A stretch of 64,000 nucleotides of DNA, from assembly GCA_030015575.1 (NCBI GenBank), contig JASDDO010000026.1, positions 453,011,096 to 453,075,095 of the forward strand, in the 5' to 3' direction. This document shows positions 11,913 to 24,053 of the stretch, piece by piece. The notes under the pieces are model-generated. The model made no database searches, had not been told where the DNA came from, and worked only from the letters and a program-made list of their open reading frames with translations. A program made the translations under genes and the position numbers. Source of the DNA: Agapanthus africanus. Taxonomy: Eukaryota; Streptophyta; Magnoliopsida; Asparagales; Amaryllidaceae. Positions within the stretch are counted from its first letter, which is position 1. Every line of letters begins with the position of its first letter.

Positions 11913-14116
11913 TGTTAGTTATATGTATGCCCTAGAGGCCATTACTGTACATAGGATGTATATTGTAGTGGATGCTGGGACATATATAGGGAGGACTTTC
12001 TCTCTCGACATGATAGTATGCTATCTGGTTACACTTTACCTTAACGTGTATGCTGATTGTCTCTCTGTTACATGTTGGTAAAGCCCTTAGGATCTGTACT
12101 TGACTACCTGGACTATGATGCGGATCATACTAGTGGGGACATGGTAGTCCATAAGTACATCCTTCAAAGTCCCTAGTCATGGGTGTATCGAGACGGGGCA
12201 TCGATATACCAGAGTAGACTAGCGTATACCTTCTCGACCTATGCAGATGGGCGATGGATGATCCCATATCCATTGGTGTTTGACATCAGAGATGATATAC
12301 GGGTGCTCAGTAGAGACTGGGTACACTGGACGGACTCGCCGAGAACTCCTAGATGGTATTATACCTCACGTCAGATGGCAGTTCTCTGGTGACACTGGTA
12401 CAGAGTAGTCTGTTGACCCGAGATCGTCATAGAGTCTTGTGTGGTTCCTACTGTGCTTTGATTTCCATCTTACCACGTCCAAGAGGGCATGCAAAACGGT
12501 GATTTTTGGGTACAGTCCCGAATCACATGGAGGCAATGAGCGATAGGAGGGGATTCGTCTCTCCCGGTATAGGGGGTTGATGTTGCGCTGTGTTCGATTG
12601 GCTATAACCGGAAATCCCTGGCCAGGGTTGCTGAGATTTACTGGTAAGTGTTACCAGTAGTTTCTCGAATTGTTATAGACCTCATATCGACACGACTTAT
12701 CGAGCTATTGGGGTCTGACGTTTACCACCCCTAGGCAAGATATGCAACATATCAGACGATTAGACCGGACTGTACGGTAGTGTTACTGGTTGGGTTCACT
12801 GGAGTGTGAGCGGGCTTGCTCGTCGATCTTCAGATCGCTCAATACCCGGGTGGCCGTTACGTTTAGCAGACCGCTTGCGGCTTGTGGGTGTTTGATATGA
12901 TCATCATCTGCTGCCGGCGTATTGACGAGTCTTTAGAGTCCTACACAGAGGTTTCCTGGCTCAAGCGAAACGAAATAGGAGCGCATATGAGATATGTGCG
13001 GGACCGAGAATAATACCAGTATGTGATACTGTATTCGATTCTCGCGATGTGACATTGACCGGTTATATGCGATATAGCCGGGTTATCGGATCAAGTGTTG
13101 ATTCGATAAGTTGTTACTGTTGATACCAGTCGGTTATGTGCGACATGACCGGATCATTGAATCAAGTGTTGATTTAATGATTTAATGTATAATTATATAT
13201 TTGATATATTACTTTGCATTAACTAGTATCGATTCACTTTGAATGGATTTTCTCACTCGGATGTGCGCATTGTATATGCGATATAATTTTGTGCACATGT
13301 TTGTATCATGTTTGATGATACATGTTAACTTGGTTAAGTGTAAAGATTAAACCATGGTTAAATTGAAGATTAGGGTTTTCTTTTTCTTAATCATTTATTT
13401 ATTTATTTATTTGGAAAAGATTAGAAATGGAATGGTTGCAAATTTTGTTTCTTTCTTTGAAGCTTCATGAAGCTTTGACTTTGTGACCATTTTATCTCAT
13501 GCTTAACCCTAACCCTTGCAATTAACCATGGTCTATTCTCTACACCTAATCATGGTTATTATTATGATAAGTTTCCTTTTTCTTTTCTTTTTAATTAACT
13601 TATCATAATAGATCATTATCTTCTTCTTCTTCTTCTTCAAGAAAGAAGCTTGCATTCATCAATGGTGATTGATGATAAAGAGTGAGAAATCCAATTCTAA
13701 ATAGAACCCACTTCCTATTTCTTCATCCTCTACCTCTTGCCAAGTAGTAGAGTGTGTTTTCTTCATAAGTTTCTTGACTTGGTGAAGTCGGAGCTCGATC
13801 TAGCGATGCCTCGACGTAGATCATCTTCGGCATGGACATCGACGACCTAGCTTGCCCATTCTCCGACGAAGCCGACGCTAGAGCCCGGATTTGATTTGGA
13901 CAGCGGAGAGGACTTCGTTGCGGAGCTATGGAGGTGGAGCACCGGATCTACAAAGGTTGTATTTCCGTATTCCCTTACTTAAGTGTTAACTAGTTTATGT
14001 TTTCGCCTAGATTTCTAGCAAACGATCCGTAGTCGGGTCTCTCGGCACCTAGAATTTTTGAAAATGGCATGTTCGATGCCTTGTGAGACCTCATTAGGGT
14101 GCCTAGGAACCCTACA
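11913..14116 (+). repeat. Element A 5' LTR (2204 bp)
   Basis: It runs from TGTTAGTTATATG to CCTAGGAACCCTACA, just before the primer site. It is rich in small palindromes: ACTGGTAA/TTACCAGT near 12640, GAGAACT/AGTTCTC at 12341-12347 and 12380-12386, and four hairpins at 13059-13182. A CTT microsatellite lies near 13620. The 69-codon frame at 12183 starts with GTG and lies inside the LTR, so I do not call it a gene. Confidence 0.93.
13059..13182 (+). repeat. Tandem palindrome cluster in the Angela LTR
   Basis: There are four consecutive inverted repeats: 13059-13081 (around GGTTATAT/ATATAGCC), 13083-13109 (arms TTATCGGATCA/TGATTCGATAA), 13130-13151 (GGTTATGT/ACATGACC) and 13152-13182 (arms around ATTGAATCA/TGATTTAAT). 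Two similar pairs are thus repeated at about 70-bp spacing. The same arrangement occurs in the 3' LTR, in C (about 38256-38350), E (about 33060-33175) and F (about 30420-30540), but I do not find it in D. Confidence 0.75.
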
Positions 14117-14317
14117 GTGGTATCAGAGCCTAGCTAGAGCCTTAGGCGAAGTCCATACGAAGTTTGAAACCCGAACGAACCCGTAACCCCAACTCAAATG
14201 TGCTCTCTGTACTTTTTCTAAAAACAGGGATTTTTCAGTATTAAAAATATGTAGAAATATCAGCAGGAAAATATAAGAGTAATTGTGCAATTCGTAACCC
14301 TAATTCCATTAAAGCGC

Positions 14318-14360
14318 CGCGCTTCCGCGGCACGAGCTTGGCTCGTGCGGCGGAACCGCG
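14318..14360 (+). other. GC-rich hairpin in leader A (CCGCGG-type double dyad)
   Basis: Two 20-base arms (14318-14337 and 14341-14360) pair at 18 of 20 positions around a TTG loop. Equivalent inverted pairs lie at the same place downstream of the primer site in B (36929-36976), C (45180-45230), D (57330-57379), E (34278-34326) and F (31860-31913). Confidence 0.8.
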
Positions 14361-16556
14361 ACCTGTTTGTCGTTTTGTGGGGTGATGTTTGCACAGTAAC
14401 TCCTATTTAACAGTGCTGGTTTTCCTGGGTATTTTTAATATTTATTCAAGTGTTGAATAATCTGGGATGTTTTGGAGCTTCGATGATTCGATCGGGTTTA
14501 TCAAATTTTGTCTGTTTGGCTTTCCGGATAAATTTTAGAATATGTTAAAAAGTTCGACCGGATATAAATACCCAATTTTTCCCCTGTCGGGAAATTTCCA
14601 AGTGTTGGATTTTTCCGTAGTTTAACGACGTTCTAAGTAGTGCAAGTAACGCGATGGACCCTCTAGAAGACAACAAACCTTAACTCGATTATGTGGCCGT
14701 CTTGAACTGCCCTTTGAACCTTCGGGTTTGGGGCAGTACGGCGTGCCACATGTGAGGCGTTGGCTTGACCCTTCTACGGCTGGACCGTTGGTACTGAGGC
14801 ACGAACTGAATGTTGTTAGACTTATTTCATGTGTTGATCTGTATCGGGAAAACTTGGGTGTTCGAATGTTCAATCGGAAAGTTTAACATTTTCTGTTTAT
14901 CCGGAATGGGATACAATAATTGGAATTCACAATAAGTTATGAGATAACTGAATGAATATTATAAACATAGCAGTTTAGTCTCACTTGATCGGTTGCTACG
15001 GAATTTTGATGTGATCAAAAGTCCGTCGCAATCACGTAGCGTACGCGGATACTCGCCGGGTAAACTTAATAGACAGCCTCACTCCATAGCCCCGACCAAG
15101 TGACTGTAGGAGAACCCCGTCGCCGAAAGCATCCGTCCGGGTGCTCGCGGTAGCGGTGTTCCGCCTTGGTGCACTTCGTCGACGGTATCGGGGGTGCAGC
15201 CGTCTACTAAAGTTTGCGACGAGCATTCGATCAGGATGTCGGGAATCTTGTTGAATTACCCGACTTGATATTGAAAAGTGTTTTCGATTATGAGACTAAA
15301 ATGCGGGGTTTATAATTGTTAGGCATGCGATGTCTAAGTAATTCATTTGGTCAGGCATGCGATGTCTGAGGTGGTTGCGGATTCCAATTGTTGTAGTTTT
15401 ACACTTTCTTTTCTGTGACCGTAAGTGTAATATGTGATATCGCCGGTTTCGTTGCTATATGTCAACGATAATTGGGATGCGCATATTTACTTACGTTGAT
15501 GACATGTGATGTTATGTGTTGCTGGATATGTTATATTGGATCGTCGTGTTTGAATAGCCGGGGGTTTTTATGTGAGATGAGTGTTTTTCATTTTCATTCA
15601 TGTAAAAACTTGTATGTAATATTCTTTTTATTGGGGTACTTCCAGGTTGCGGAAGCTGTCACCGTTTGTATATTATTTACTTTTCCGCACTAGGATAGAC
15701 CCAAGGAGGGGAGCACAAGTAACCGGGTTCTGGAGTCCAGTGGGAGACCAACTCGAGGAGTCGAGTCCGGGTCTCCTAACTCTAGAATTGGAAGGGTTGC
15801 TTGCCGCTCTCGTAGGGGTCTAGAGGTGTGGGTTTGGCTATTCATCGCGACCGTGGAATCCGTGTTTTATACTGGCTCGTATTGAAAACACGGACGTCCT
15901 AGTATATCCAATATTTCATATGTTTCTTCTGCTGCGATATCTGTGATGTGATCATGTGATGTTCTGTGATAGATACAGTATATAGTATATATGATATATT
16001 ATATAGACGTTACTTATGTTTTACACCCGCGCTAGCCCTGCCCCGCTCTGCCGTTAGTTACCTAACCTAACGGTGCACGAGGGGACATCGAGGCGAATGC
16101 GGATGGCATAAGTGTACGTCGTATTTATCTGTGATGTTTAGGTACTTAAATGATGGGACTTCATTAATGTGATTAATGAAATAAAAGAAACCTAAGATGT
16201 TGTAGAATCGAATTTCAAAATAAAACAGGTAGCTATAGTTCTTGCTTTGCACAGAGGTATATGTGATATATCCTGCACCTTATTCGATAAGGAAAGGACC
16301 GAGATCCCTTCACCGGGAGTGACTCCTTTAGCAATAACTGGCAGATGCTACACACTCGGTTTGTCTTTTGATTGCTTTTAAGAGTTTTTGCTTTGCACAG
16401 TGATATATATGATATATCCTGCACCTCATTCGACGAGGAAAGGACCGACGATCCCTTCACCGGGAGTGACTCCTTTAGCAAAACTAGAAAAGCCTCAAAA
16501 GCACTCCATTTTAAAATCATTTGATTCTACAACGATATCAAGTTCATTACGCAATG

Positions 16557-16850
16557 GGTTTTCAGAAAAACCTGTCGTAGCCCTCCGTCATTTCAGATAA
16601 GTATTAGTTAGTATTCGTGCTGCGGTTGTTTGGCATGCGTCAAGGCATAGTGTACGGTAGCTAACTAGTGCTTATCTGTCAGCATATGATGCGATTGGAT
16701 TAGGGTATTCGTACGGCGTTGTTTGGCATGCGTCAAGGGTCGTGCGGGTGGGTTTAATTCAATCAAGAAATGTACGGGTTGAACTTGACTAGCAGACTAT
16801 GGGTTGTTTGGCATGCGTCAAGGTCATAGCGAGCTAGGGGCAAAATATTA
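16557..16850 (+). other. Structured leader domain of element A: one small and three large hairpins
   Basis: GGTTTT/AAAACC (16557-16572) precedes three hairpins whose tips read TTTGGC-ATGC-GTCAAGG at 16629, 16722 and 16807. The first hairpin is closed by arms at 16594-16611 and 16661-16678 (CAGATAAGTATTAGTTAG against CTAACTAGTGCTTATCTG). The second is closed by GATTGGATTA (16693) and TTTAATTCAATC (16753). The third is closed by CTATG/CATAG. D, B and C have the same plan at the same spacing. The position just upstream of the coding frame suits an RNA packaging signal, which is inference. Confidence 0.75.
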
Positions 16851-17264
16851 TCGGGAATTTCAAGTGTTGAAATTTGCAATGAGATTGCATACCTTCTATG
16901 AGATAGTTGGATCCCGATACCCGCTGCGAGTAAGAGTTACTCCTGGGAGAGTTTTATACATTACAATTAGCCGATCAAGTAGGTGTCTAGAAAGGTGTTA
17001 ATGGGGTTACGCCTCTGGGAAAACGAGGTTTACATTAATTAGGTTCGTGCGAAAGCACAGGGGACCTCCCTCAAAGTACCGACACTGGCCTGGCTGAAAG
17101 ATTGGCGAACTTGTAGTGTGTAATTAATCCCGGCTAGTCTTTCCTTTTAGGGTTTGAAGGAAGATTTGATAAAAAGCAGTGGGAGCCATCCTGATTAGAT
17201 AAAATAATAACCAATCTATTCTTGCAAGAGCGCACGCCGAGTGTTTTCTTCTCTCTCTCTCCAG

Positions 17265-20040
17265 GTAGCGACCATATCACGCCTTAATCAAGATAATAAC
17301 CGAACCCGCTTGTTATACTGAGCTGGGGAACGTTGGTCCCGCTCCAACTTATAATTGTTATAAGACAGAGCAGGAAATTGGGGAATACCAGATTTCCCGT
17401 GCCGCCCAAACGAAGAGAGTGCATGTTGATGCATCATCTTCGGGTGTGTTCATTATACAGAACTGTTTCTCAGTATCCTTTACGTCCTGGGTATGTGATA
17501 CCAGATCAGGATCCCAGACATGTAATCTGTTACATAGGGCTACAGAAAGGTAGAGAACTGAGAACGGGTGTTAAGTTTCATGAGGCAGAAAACGGGGCAA
17601 GTGTTGCAGCCAAGTCTGTTGGTCACTGTCACACTGTATTACCAATACATTGATCCTGAACGAATGTTATTAGATACCGAACCTGATATACAAAATCATA
17701 TCAGTCTCTTTATTAGTAAAGAAATGATAAAATTTTGTATTGTTGGATAATGTTTTGAACATTTCCTATATCAAAAGTTGATCGGTTCAGGCACGTTATC
17801 TAAAAGCGTTGATGTTCTAAATCAAACTACAGTTCTTAGTATACGGAACACACACAAGAGGAAGAGTTCAGAAATGAACGAATCCTTCTTGAGGCATTGT
17901 AGACTAGGTCAGATCAATGCGACCCGACTGGCTGAAGTTACATTTAGATGTATATTTAAATCAGTTTGAATTCACATCTTCTGAAACTTGCCAGTCATGT
18001 CACAAAGATAAGATGACCATAGCTCCGTTTACTGGAAACAGAGAAAGAGTTAGTGAACTCTTGGGATGATACATGTTGATGTATGTAGGTCCCCTGTCTA
18101 CACATGCCAGGACTGGTTCTTTATACTTCATTACGTTCTCTGATGATCTTTCGAGTTTCTGACCTATGTTCCTGTTGAAACACAAGTCCGAACCTTTTGA
18201 GATATTCACAGAATATAAGTTAGAAGTAGAGAACCAAAATATAAGGGTATAAGTATTATGTCCTCTGATGTGATCAAGGAGGAGAATACTTGAGCACGGA
18301 ATTCCTGGATTATTCTAAAGGAGAATGAGATTCTCTCTCAGCATTACTCCTCTGAATACACCATAGCACGATGGTATATCGGGGCGGAGCAGATACACCC
18401 TATTTGATATGGTGTGCTCTATGATGAGTACTACTGAGTTACCTATTTCCTTTTGGGAGTTATGCACTTGAGAAGCTGCATACCTATTGAATAGGGTTCC
18501 AATCAAATCAGTTGCCTACCGCTTCATATGTGATATGGAAAGGGAAGAGCCCATATCTTAAGTTGGTTAAGATTTGGGGTTGTCTGGCCTATGTCTAAAG
18601 GCAAAATCCGGACAAGCTCGAGGCAAGATCTGTTATGTAGAACTGGAAATGTTCCAGCTATACGAACTACAGCAGATGATTTGGTAGAACCAAAGGATTC
18701 AGTAGATTCCAACGAACCTCAGCCTCTCCGCCGATCTAGTAGGGTTCCTCACCCACCTGAGAGATACTTCGGTTCCTCTATGACAGTGGGAGCGAGGATT
18801 GCATCATGAGATGATGACCCAACTAGTTTCGAGCTGGCCATCGAGAGTAAGACTCTGTAAGAATGGCTGGATGTTTATCGATCTGAGATGGAATCCTTAT
18901 ACACCAACAAAGTATGGACTTTGGTTGCTATATCTGAAGGGTTAAATCCCCATCAGGAGCAAGTATATCTTGAGAAGATTACTTGGTGTAGATGGAAAAG
19001 TTGAGACTTTCAAAGCTAGACTTGTTAAAGGTTTTCGTCATCAACCAGGCGTGGATTATGTTGAAACCTTTTCTAAGGATCTATGCTTAAGTCCATCCAG
19101 ATCCTACTTGCCACGGCTACATGCCATGACTACGATATCTGGTGGTTGGGTGTCTTGACTGCTTTTCTAAATGATGATTTGGAAGAGAGCGTCTATAAGT
19201 ACACAGCCAGAGGGCTTCGTAGACAGTGGGAGCAGCGGAAACGTGTGCAAGATGCTTTATAGGATAAAGCAGGCATCGCGGAGTTGGAACATCTGTTTTG
19301 ATGGAGTAGTCAAAGAGTTTGACATCATCAAAATGGTAGATGAACCTTGTATAAACAAAAAGGTAGTAGGGAGTATGGTGACGATCCTCGTAGAGTACGT
19401 GGATGACATACTCTTGATAGGAAAGTAGTTTCCTATGCTACGCTCGATCAATCTCCGATTATCACAAAGATTCTCCATATAGGATCAAAGTGATACCTCC
19501 TAAATCCTGGGTTTTGGATCTATGAGATAGATCTAATTGGTTGTTAGGATTCTCACTAGTTGTAGCGAGATGGTATCAATCGATCCTGAGGAGAATCACT
19601 GGAAGTGTTCCAGGGTGATAATGACGACTGAGTGTCAGTCACAGGCATTGTCTTTACCCTAAGTAAAGGAACGGTATGTTGGAAGAGTTCCAAGTAAGAT
19701 ACCGTGACATACTAGACGATAAAGGCAGGATACATCGCTACTTAAGATGCTACCAAGGAGGATGTTTGGGTGTATAATGGTTCATGAGATGAACTACGTT
19801 CCAACCATTGTGAGACAATGGAGTTGTGGCTTATGCCAAGGAACGCCGGTCCCATCAGTGATCCAGACTTATTCTAAGGCAGCATCGCCTGATCATGGAG
19901 ATAGTTGATCTCCAGGGTGATCGAGGTTAGGAAAGTAGACTCAGAGGACAACACAGCGGATCCACTCACAAAGGCCTTTTCCCAGAGAGAGACTTTCATG
20001 GGATGGTTGAGTATGAGATACTGCAACCACTGCTACAGAT
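17265..20040 (+). pseudogene. Element A pol remnant (protease to RNase H), gag deleted
   Basis: Fragments of protease appear near 17487 with the active site changed from DTG to DTR. Integrase follows at about 17890-18540, the linker ending LRRSSRVPHPPERYFG at about 18720, RT with [13 protein letters not shown] and YVDDILLIG at about 19200-19425, and an RNase H tail up to about 20040. Compared with element D, the whole gag and zinc-knuckle region is replaced by about 130 bp. About 130 bp is missing near 18631, and TGA 18067-18069 interrupts integrase. These three lesions, and many smaller ones, are shared with element B. The gene cannot yield any enzyme. Confidence 0.88.
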
Positions 20041-20050
20041 GGCCCTAGTG

Positions 20051-20062
20051 CAAGTGGGAGAT
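20051..20062 (+). other. Polypurine tract of element A
   Basis: CAAGTGGGAGAT stands directly against the 3' LTR. The same motif precedes the 3' LTR in B, C and D. It is the plus-strand priming site. Confidence 0.85.
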
Positions 20063-22266
20063 TGTTAGTTATATGTATACCCTAGAGGCCATTACTGTAC
20101 ATAGGATGTATATTGTAGTGGATGCTGGGACATATATAGGGAGGACTTTCTCGCTCGACATGATAGTATGCTATCTGGTTACACTTTACCTTAACGTGTA
20201 TGCTGATTGTCTCTCTGTTACATGTTGGAAAAGCCCTTAGGATCTGTACTTGACTACCTGGACTATGATGCGGATCATACTAGTGGGGACATGGTAGTCC
20301 ATAAGTACATCCTTCAAAGTCCCTAGTCATGGGTGTATCGAGACGGGGCATCGATATACCAGAGTAGACTAGCGTATACCTTCTCGACCTATGCAGATGG
20401 GCGATGGATGATCCCATATCCATTGGTGTTTGACATCAGAGATGATATACGGGTGCTCAGTAGAGACTGGGTACACTGGACGGACTCGCCGAGAACTCCC
20501 AGATGGTATTATACCTCACGTCAGATGGCAGTTCTCTGGTGACACTGGTACAGAGTAGTCTGTTGACCCGAGATCGTCATAGAGTCTTGTGTGGTTCCCA
20601 CTGTGCTTTGATTTCCATCTTACCACGTCCAAGAGGGCATGCAAAACGGTGGTTTTTGGGTACAGTCCCGAATCACATGGAGGCAATGAGCGATAGGAGG
20701 GGATTCGTCTCTCCCGGTATAGGGGGTTGATGTTGCGCTGTGTTCGATTGGCTATAACCGGAAATCCCTGGCCAGGGTTGCTGAGATTTACTGGTAAGTG
20801 TTACCAGTAGTTTCTCGAATTGTTATAGACCTCATATCGACACGACTTATCGAGCTATTGGGGTCTGACGTTTACCACCCCTAGGCAAGATATGCAACAT
20901 ATCAGACGATCAGACCGGACTGTACGGTAGTGTTACTGGTTGGATTCACTGGAGTGTGAGCAGGCTTGCTCGTCGATCTTCAGATCGCTCAATACCCGGG
21001 TGGCCGTTACGTTTAGCAGACCGCTTGCGGCTTGTGGGTGTTTGATATGATCATCATCTGCTGCCGGCGTATTGACGAGTCTTTAGAGTCCTACACAGAG
21101 GTTTCCTGGCTCAAGCGAAACGAAATAGGAGCGCATATGAGATATGTGCGGGACCGAGAATAATACCAGTATGTGATACTGTATTCGATTCTCGCGATGT
21201 GACATTGATCGGTTATATGCGATATAGCCGGGTTATCGGATCAAGTGTTGATTCGATAAGTTGTTACTATTGATACCAGTCGGTTATGTGCGACATGACC
21301 GGATCATTGAATCAAGTGTTGATTTAATGATTTAATGTATAATTATATATTTGATATATTACTTTGCATTAACTAGTATCGGTTCACTTTGAATGGATTT
21401 TCTCACTCGGATGTGCGCATTGTATATGCGATATAATTTTGTGCACATGTTTGTATCATGTTTGATGATACATGTTAACTTGGTTAAGTGTAAAGATTAA
21501 ACCATGGTTAAATTGAAGATTAGGGTTTTCTTTTTCTTAATCATTTATTTATTTATTTATTTGGAAAAGATTAGAAATGAAATGGTTGCAAATTTTGTTT
21601 CTTTCTTTGAATCTTCATGAAGCTTTGACTTTGTGACCATTTTGTCTCATGCTTAACCCTAACCTTTGCAATTAACCATGGTCTATTCTCTACACCTAAT
21701 CATGGTTATTATTATGATAAGTTTCCTTTTTCTTTTCTTTTTAATTAACTTATCATAATAGATCATTATCTTCTTCTTCTTCTTCTTCAAGAAAGAAGCT
21801 TGCATTCATCAATGGTGATTGATGATAAAGAGTGAGAAATCCAATTCTAAATAGAACCCACTTCCTATTTCTTCATCCTCTACCTCTTGCCAAGTAGTAG
21901 AGTGTGTTTTCTTCACAAGTTTCTTGACTTGGTGAAGTCGGAGCTCGATCTAGCGATGCCTCGACGTAGATCATCTTCGGCATGGACATCGACGACCTAG
22001 CTTGCCCATTCTCCGACGAAGCCGACGCTAGAGCCCGGATTTGATTTGGACAGCGGAGAGGACTTCGTTGCGGAGCTATGGAGGTGGAGCACCGGATCTA
22101 CAAAGGTTGTATTTCCGTATTCCCTTAGTTAAGTGTTAACTAGTTTATGTTTTCGCCTAGATTTCTAGCAAACGATCCGTAGTCGGGTCTCTCGGCACCT
22201 AGAATTTTTCAAAATGGCATGTTCGATGCCTTGTGAGACCTCATTAGGGTGCCTAGGAACCCTACA
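20063..22266 (+). repeat. Element A 3' LTR (2204 bp)
   Basis: It is the same length as the 5' LTR, with about 19 substitutions and no indel that I could find. The second TSD copy follows at 22267-22271. Confidence 0.93.
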
Positions 22267-22271
22267 GCGAG

Positions 22272-24049
22272 TCGTGGCAGATATTCACTGACCACAAGAG
22301 CTTAAAATATATATTTCAGCAGCGAGACCTGAATCTGAGACAGCGTCGTTGGATGGAGCTGGTGAAAGACTATGACTGTGAGATCTTGTACCACCCGGGC
22401 AAGGAGAATGTAGTGGCGGATGCTTTGAGCAGGAGGCCCGGGGGTAGTATATCTTGTTTGCGCGCAATGCAGAGGCATTCGTCAGCAGTGGCAGATTTTA
22501 TACGACAACCGAGTTGAGTTGGAGTTCACTCTGACAGGGGAACAGCTTGCACATGTCCGTGCACGTCCGGAGTTACTTGACCGCATTCGAGAGGCACAGC
22601 CTAGTGATCACCGACTTTCAGAGATCATGGAGCAGATTAGGCAGGGAAGAGATTCCGAGTTCGTGATTGATGATCAGGGAGTACTGCGATTTGGGACTCG
22701 ACTGTGCGTACCAGATTTGGAGGGACTGCGACGTGAGATTCTTGAGGTGGCGCATAGATCTACATACAGCGTTCATCAAGGTTCCACCAAGATGTACCAC
22801 GATTTGAGAGATGTCTATTAGTGGGACGGGATGAATAGGGATGTCTCTGACTTCGTATCGAGATGCCTGACTTGTCAGCAAGTCAAGGCCGAGCACCAGA
22901 GGCCAGCAGGAGAGTTGCAGCCCTTGCACATTCCGGAATGGAAATGGGAGCAGATTTCGATGGACTTCATTGTAGGTCTACCCGGGACCAGTCGAGGGTA
23001 TGACTCCATTTGGGTGATCGTGGATCGATTGACGAATGCAGCTCACTTCCTGCTAGTGAAGACCACTTTCAGTTTTGCCCTGTATGCCCAGGTTTACATC
23101 GACGAGGTCGTGCGGTTACACGGCGTACCGACTTGTAACGTATCAGACCGAGGCACCCAGTTTACCAGCCGACTATGGCAGAGGCTTCAGGAGGCTTTGG
23201 GCACTCGTTTGAGTTTCAGCACCACATTTCATCCGCAGACCGACGGACAGTCAGAGCGGACTATTCAGACTCTCAAAGACATGCTCAGAGCGTGCGTTTT
23301 GGACTTTGGTGGTAGCTGGGATCGTCATTTCCCTTTAGTGGAGTTCTCCTACAACAACAGCTTCCAGGATACTATTCAGATGGCACCTTTCGAGGCTTTG
23401 TATGGGAGGAGATGTAGATCGCCCGTCTGTTGGACTGAGCTGAGCGAGAGCAGTATTTTTGGGCCGCAGATCGTGCAGGAGACGACCGAGAAAGTACAGT
23501 TGATTCGAGACCGGATGAGAGCAGCTCAGAGCAAGCAGAAATCATATGCAGACAGGCGCCGTCGCAGATTAGAGTTCGCAGTTGGTGATCATGTTTTTCT
23601 GAGGGTTTCTCCGATGAAGGGCGTGATGCGATTTGGGCGAAAGGAGAAGCTTACCCCCAGATTCGTGGGTCCCTTCGAGATCCTCGAGCGTGTCGGTGCA
23701 GTTGCATATCGTTTGGTTCTTCCACCCAGCTTTTCAGATGTTCACCCCATCTTCCACGTATCGATGCTACGCAGATATCTTCATGACCCTTCCCACATGA
23801 TTCAGCATCAGACCGTTCATCTTGAGCCCGACCTTTCGTTCACCGTGCAGCCAGTTGAGATATTAGAACGGCAGGTGAAGAAGCTTCGATCAAAGGTCAT
23901 GCCGTCTGTGAAGGTTCTTTGGCATAGCTCGAATAGTGAGGAGATCACTTGGGAGGCCGAGCGAAAGATGCGGAAGAAATTCCCTCATCTTTTTGAAGGT
24001 ACGCGTAGTTACATATTTAAAATTCGGGGACGAATTTTCTTAAGGGGGA
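22272..24049 (+). pseudogene. Tekay pol, second part: RNase H end, integrase, chromodomain
   Basis: It resumes the RNase H ([20 protein letters not shown]). A frameshift lies near 22490-22515, then the zinc-binding HHCC of integrase (about 22745-22880) with TAG at 22819-22821. The integrase core follows with MDFIVGLPG, VSDRGTQFTS and QTDGQSERT. A C-terminal chromodomain (VEILERQVKKL ... EITWEAERKMRKKFP, about 23850-23990) in known families steers insertion toward heterochromatin. The usual stop after LFE is missing, and the open frame runs through the polypurine tract into the LTR as far as 24165. Confidence 0.9.
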
Positions 24050-24053
24050 AGAC
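24041..24053 (+). other. Polypurine tract of the Tekay element
   Basis: TAAGGGGGAAGAC abuts the 3' LTR start TGTAACACC. It is the site of plus-strand priming. Confidence 0.85.

Larger units (their letters stand above)
14117..17264 (+). other. Element A leader (untranslated), structured, no gag
   Basis: The primer site TGGTATCAGAGC is at 14118-14129. A GC-rich hairpin is at 14318-14360. The hairpin CCGTTAG/CTAACGG is near 16052-16074. A 146-bp block is duplicated in tandem (starts 16241 and 16387). Three spaced hairpins follow, with apices at 16629-16645, 16722-16738 and 16807-16823. The leader ends in a pyrimidine tract and CAG (17243-17264) that looks like a 3' splice site. I find no long coding frame. 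Confidence 0.75.
11913..22266 (+). mobile_element. Copia element A: Angela-type, complete ends, gag-less and pol-dead (10354 bp)
   Basis: Two 2204-bp LTRs, a Met primer site, a 3.1-kb leader, a badly decayed pol of about 2.75 kb without gag, and a polypurine tract make up the element. I count about 19 differences between the LTRs (about 0.9%), so insertion is recent. The coding region is far more decayed than that age allows. It therefore moved after it was already dead, using proteins made by another element. Confidence 0.92.

Noticed and set aside
12183..12392. Repeated 69-codon open frame (also at 20333, 34931 and, shorter, 53270), apparently conserved
   Set aside because: It lies inside LTRs, begins with GTG rather than ATG, is absent from the C, D and E LTRs, and its likeness between copies is explained by LTR homology.
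12632..12660. GTAAGT in the A LTR (ACTGGTAAGTGTTACCAGT) as a splice donor for the leader intron
   Set aside because: It is the loop side of a perfect 8-bp palindrome and D has GTAGGT there, so hairpin conservation explains it at least as well. No transcript evidence is available.
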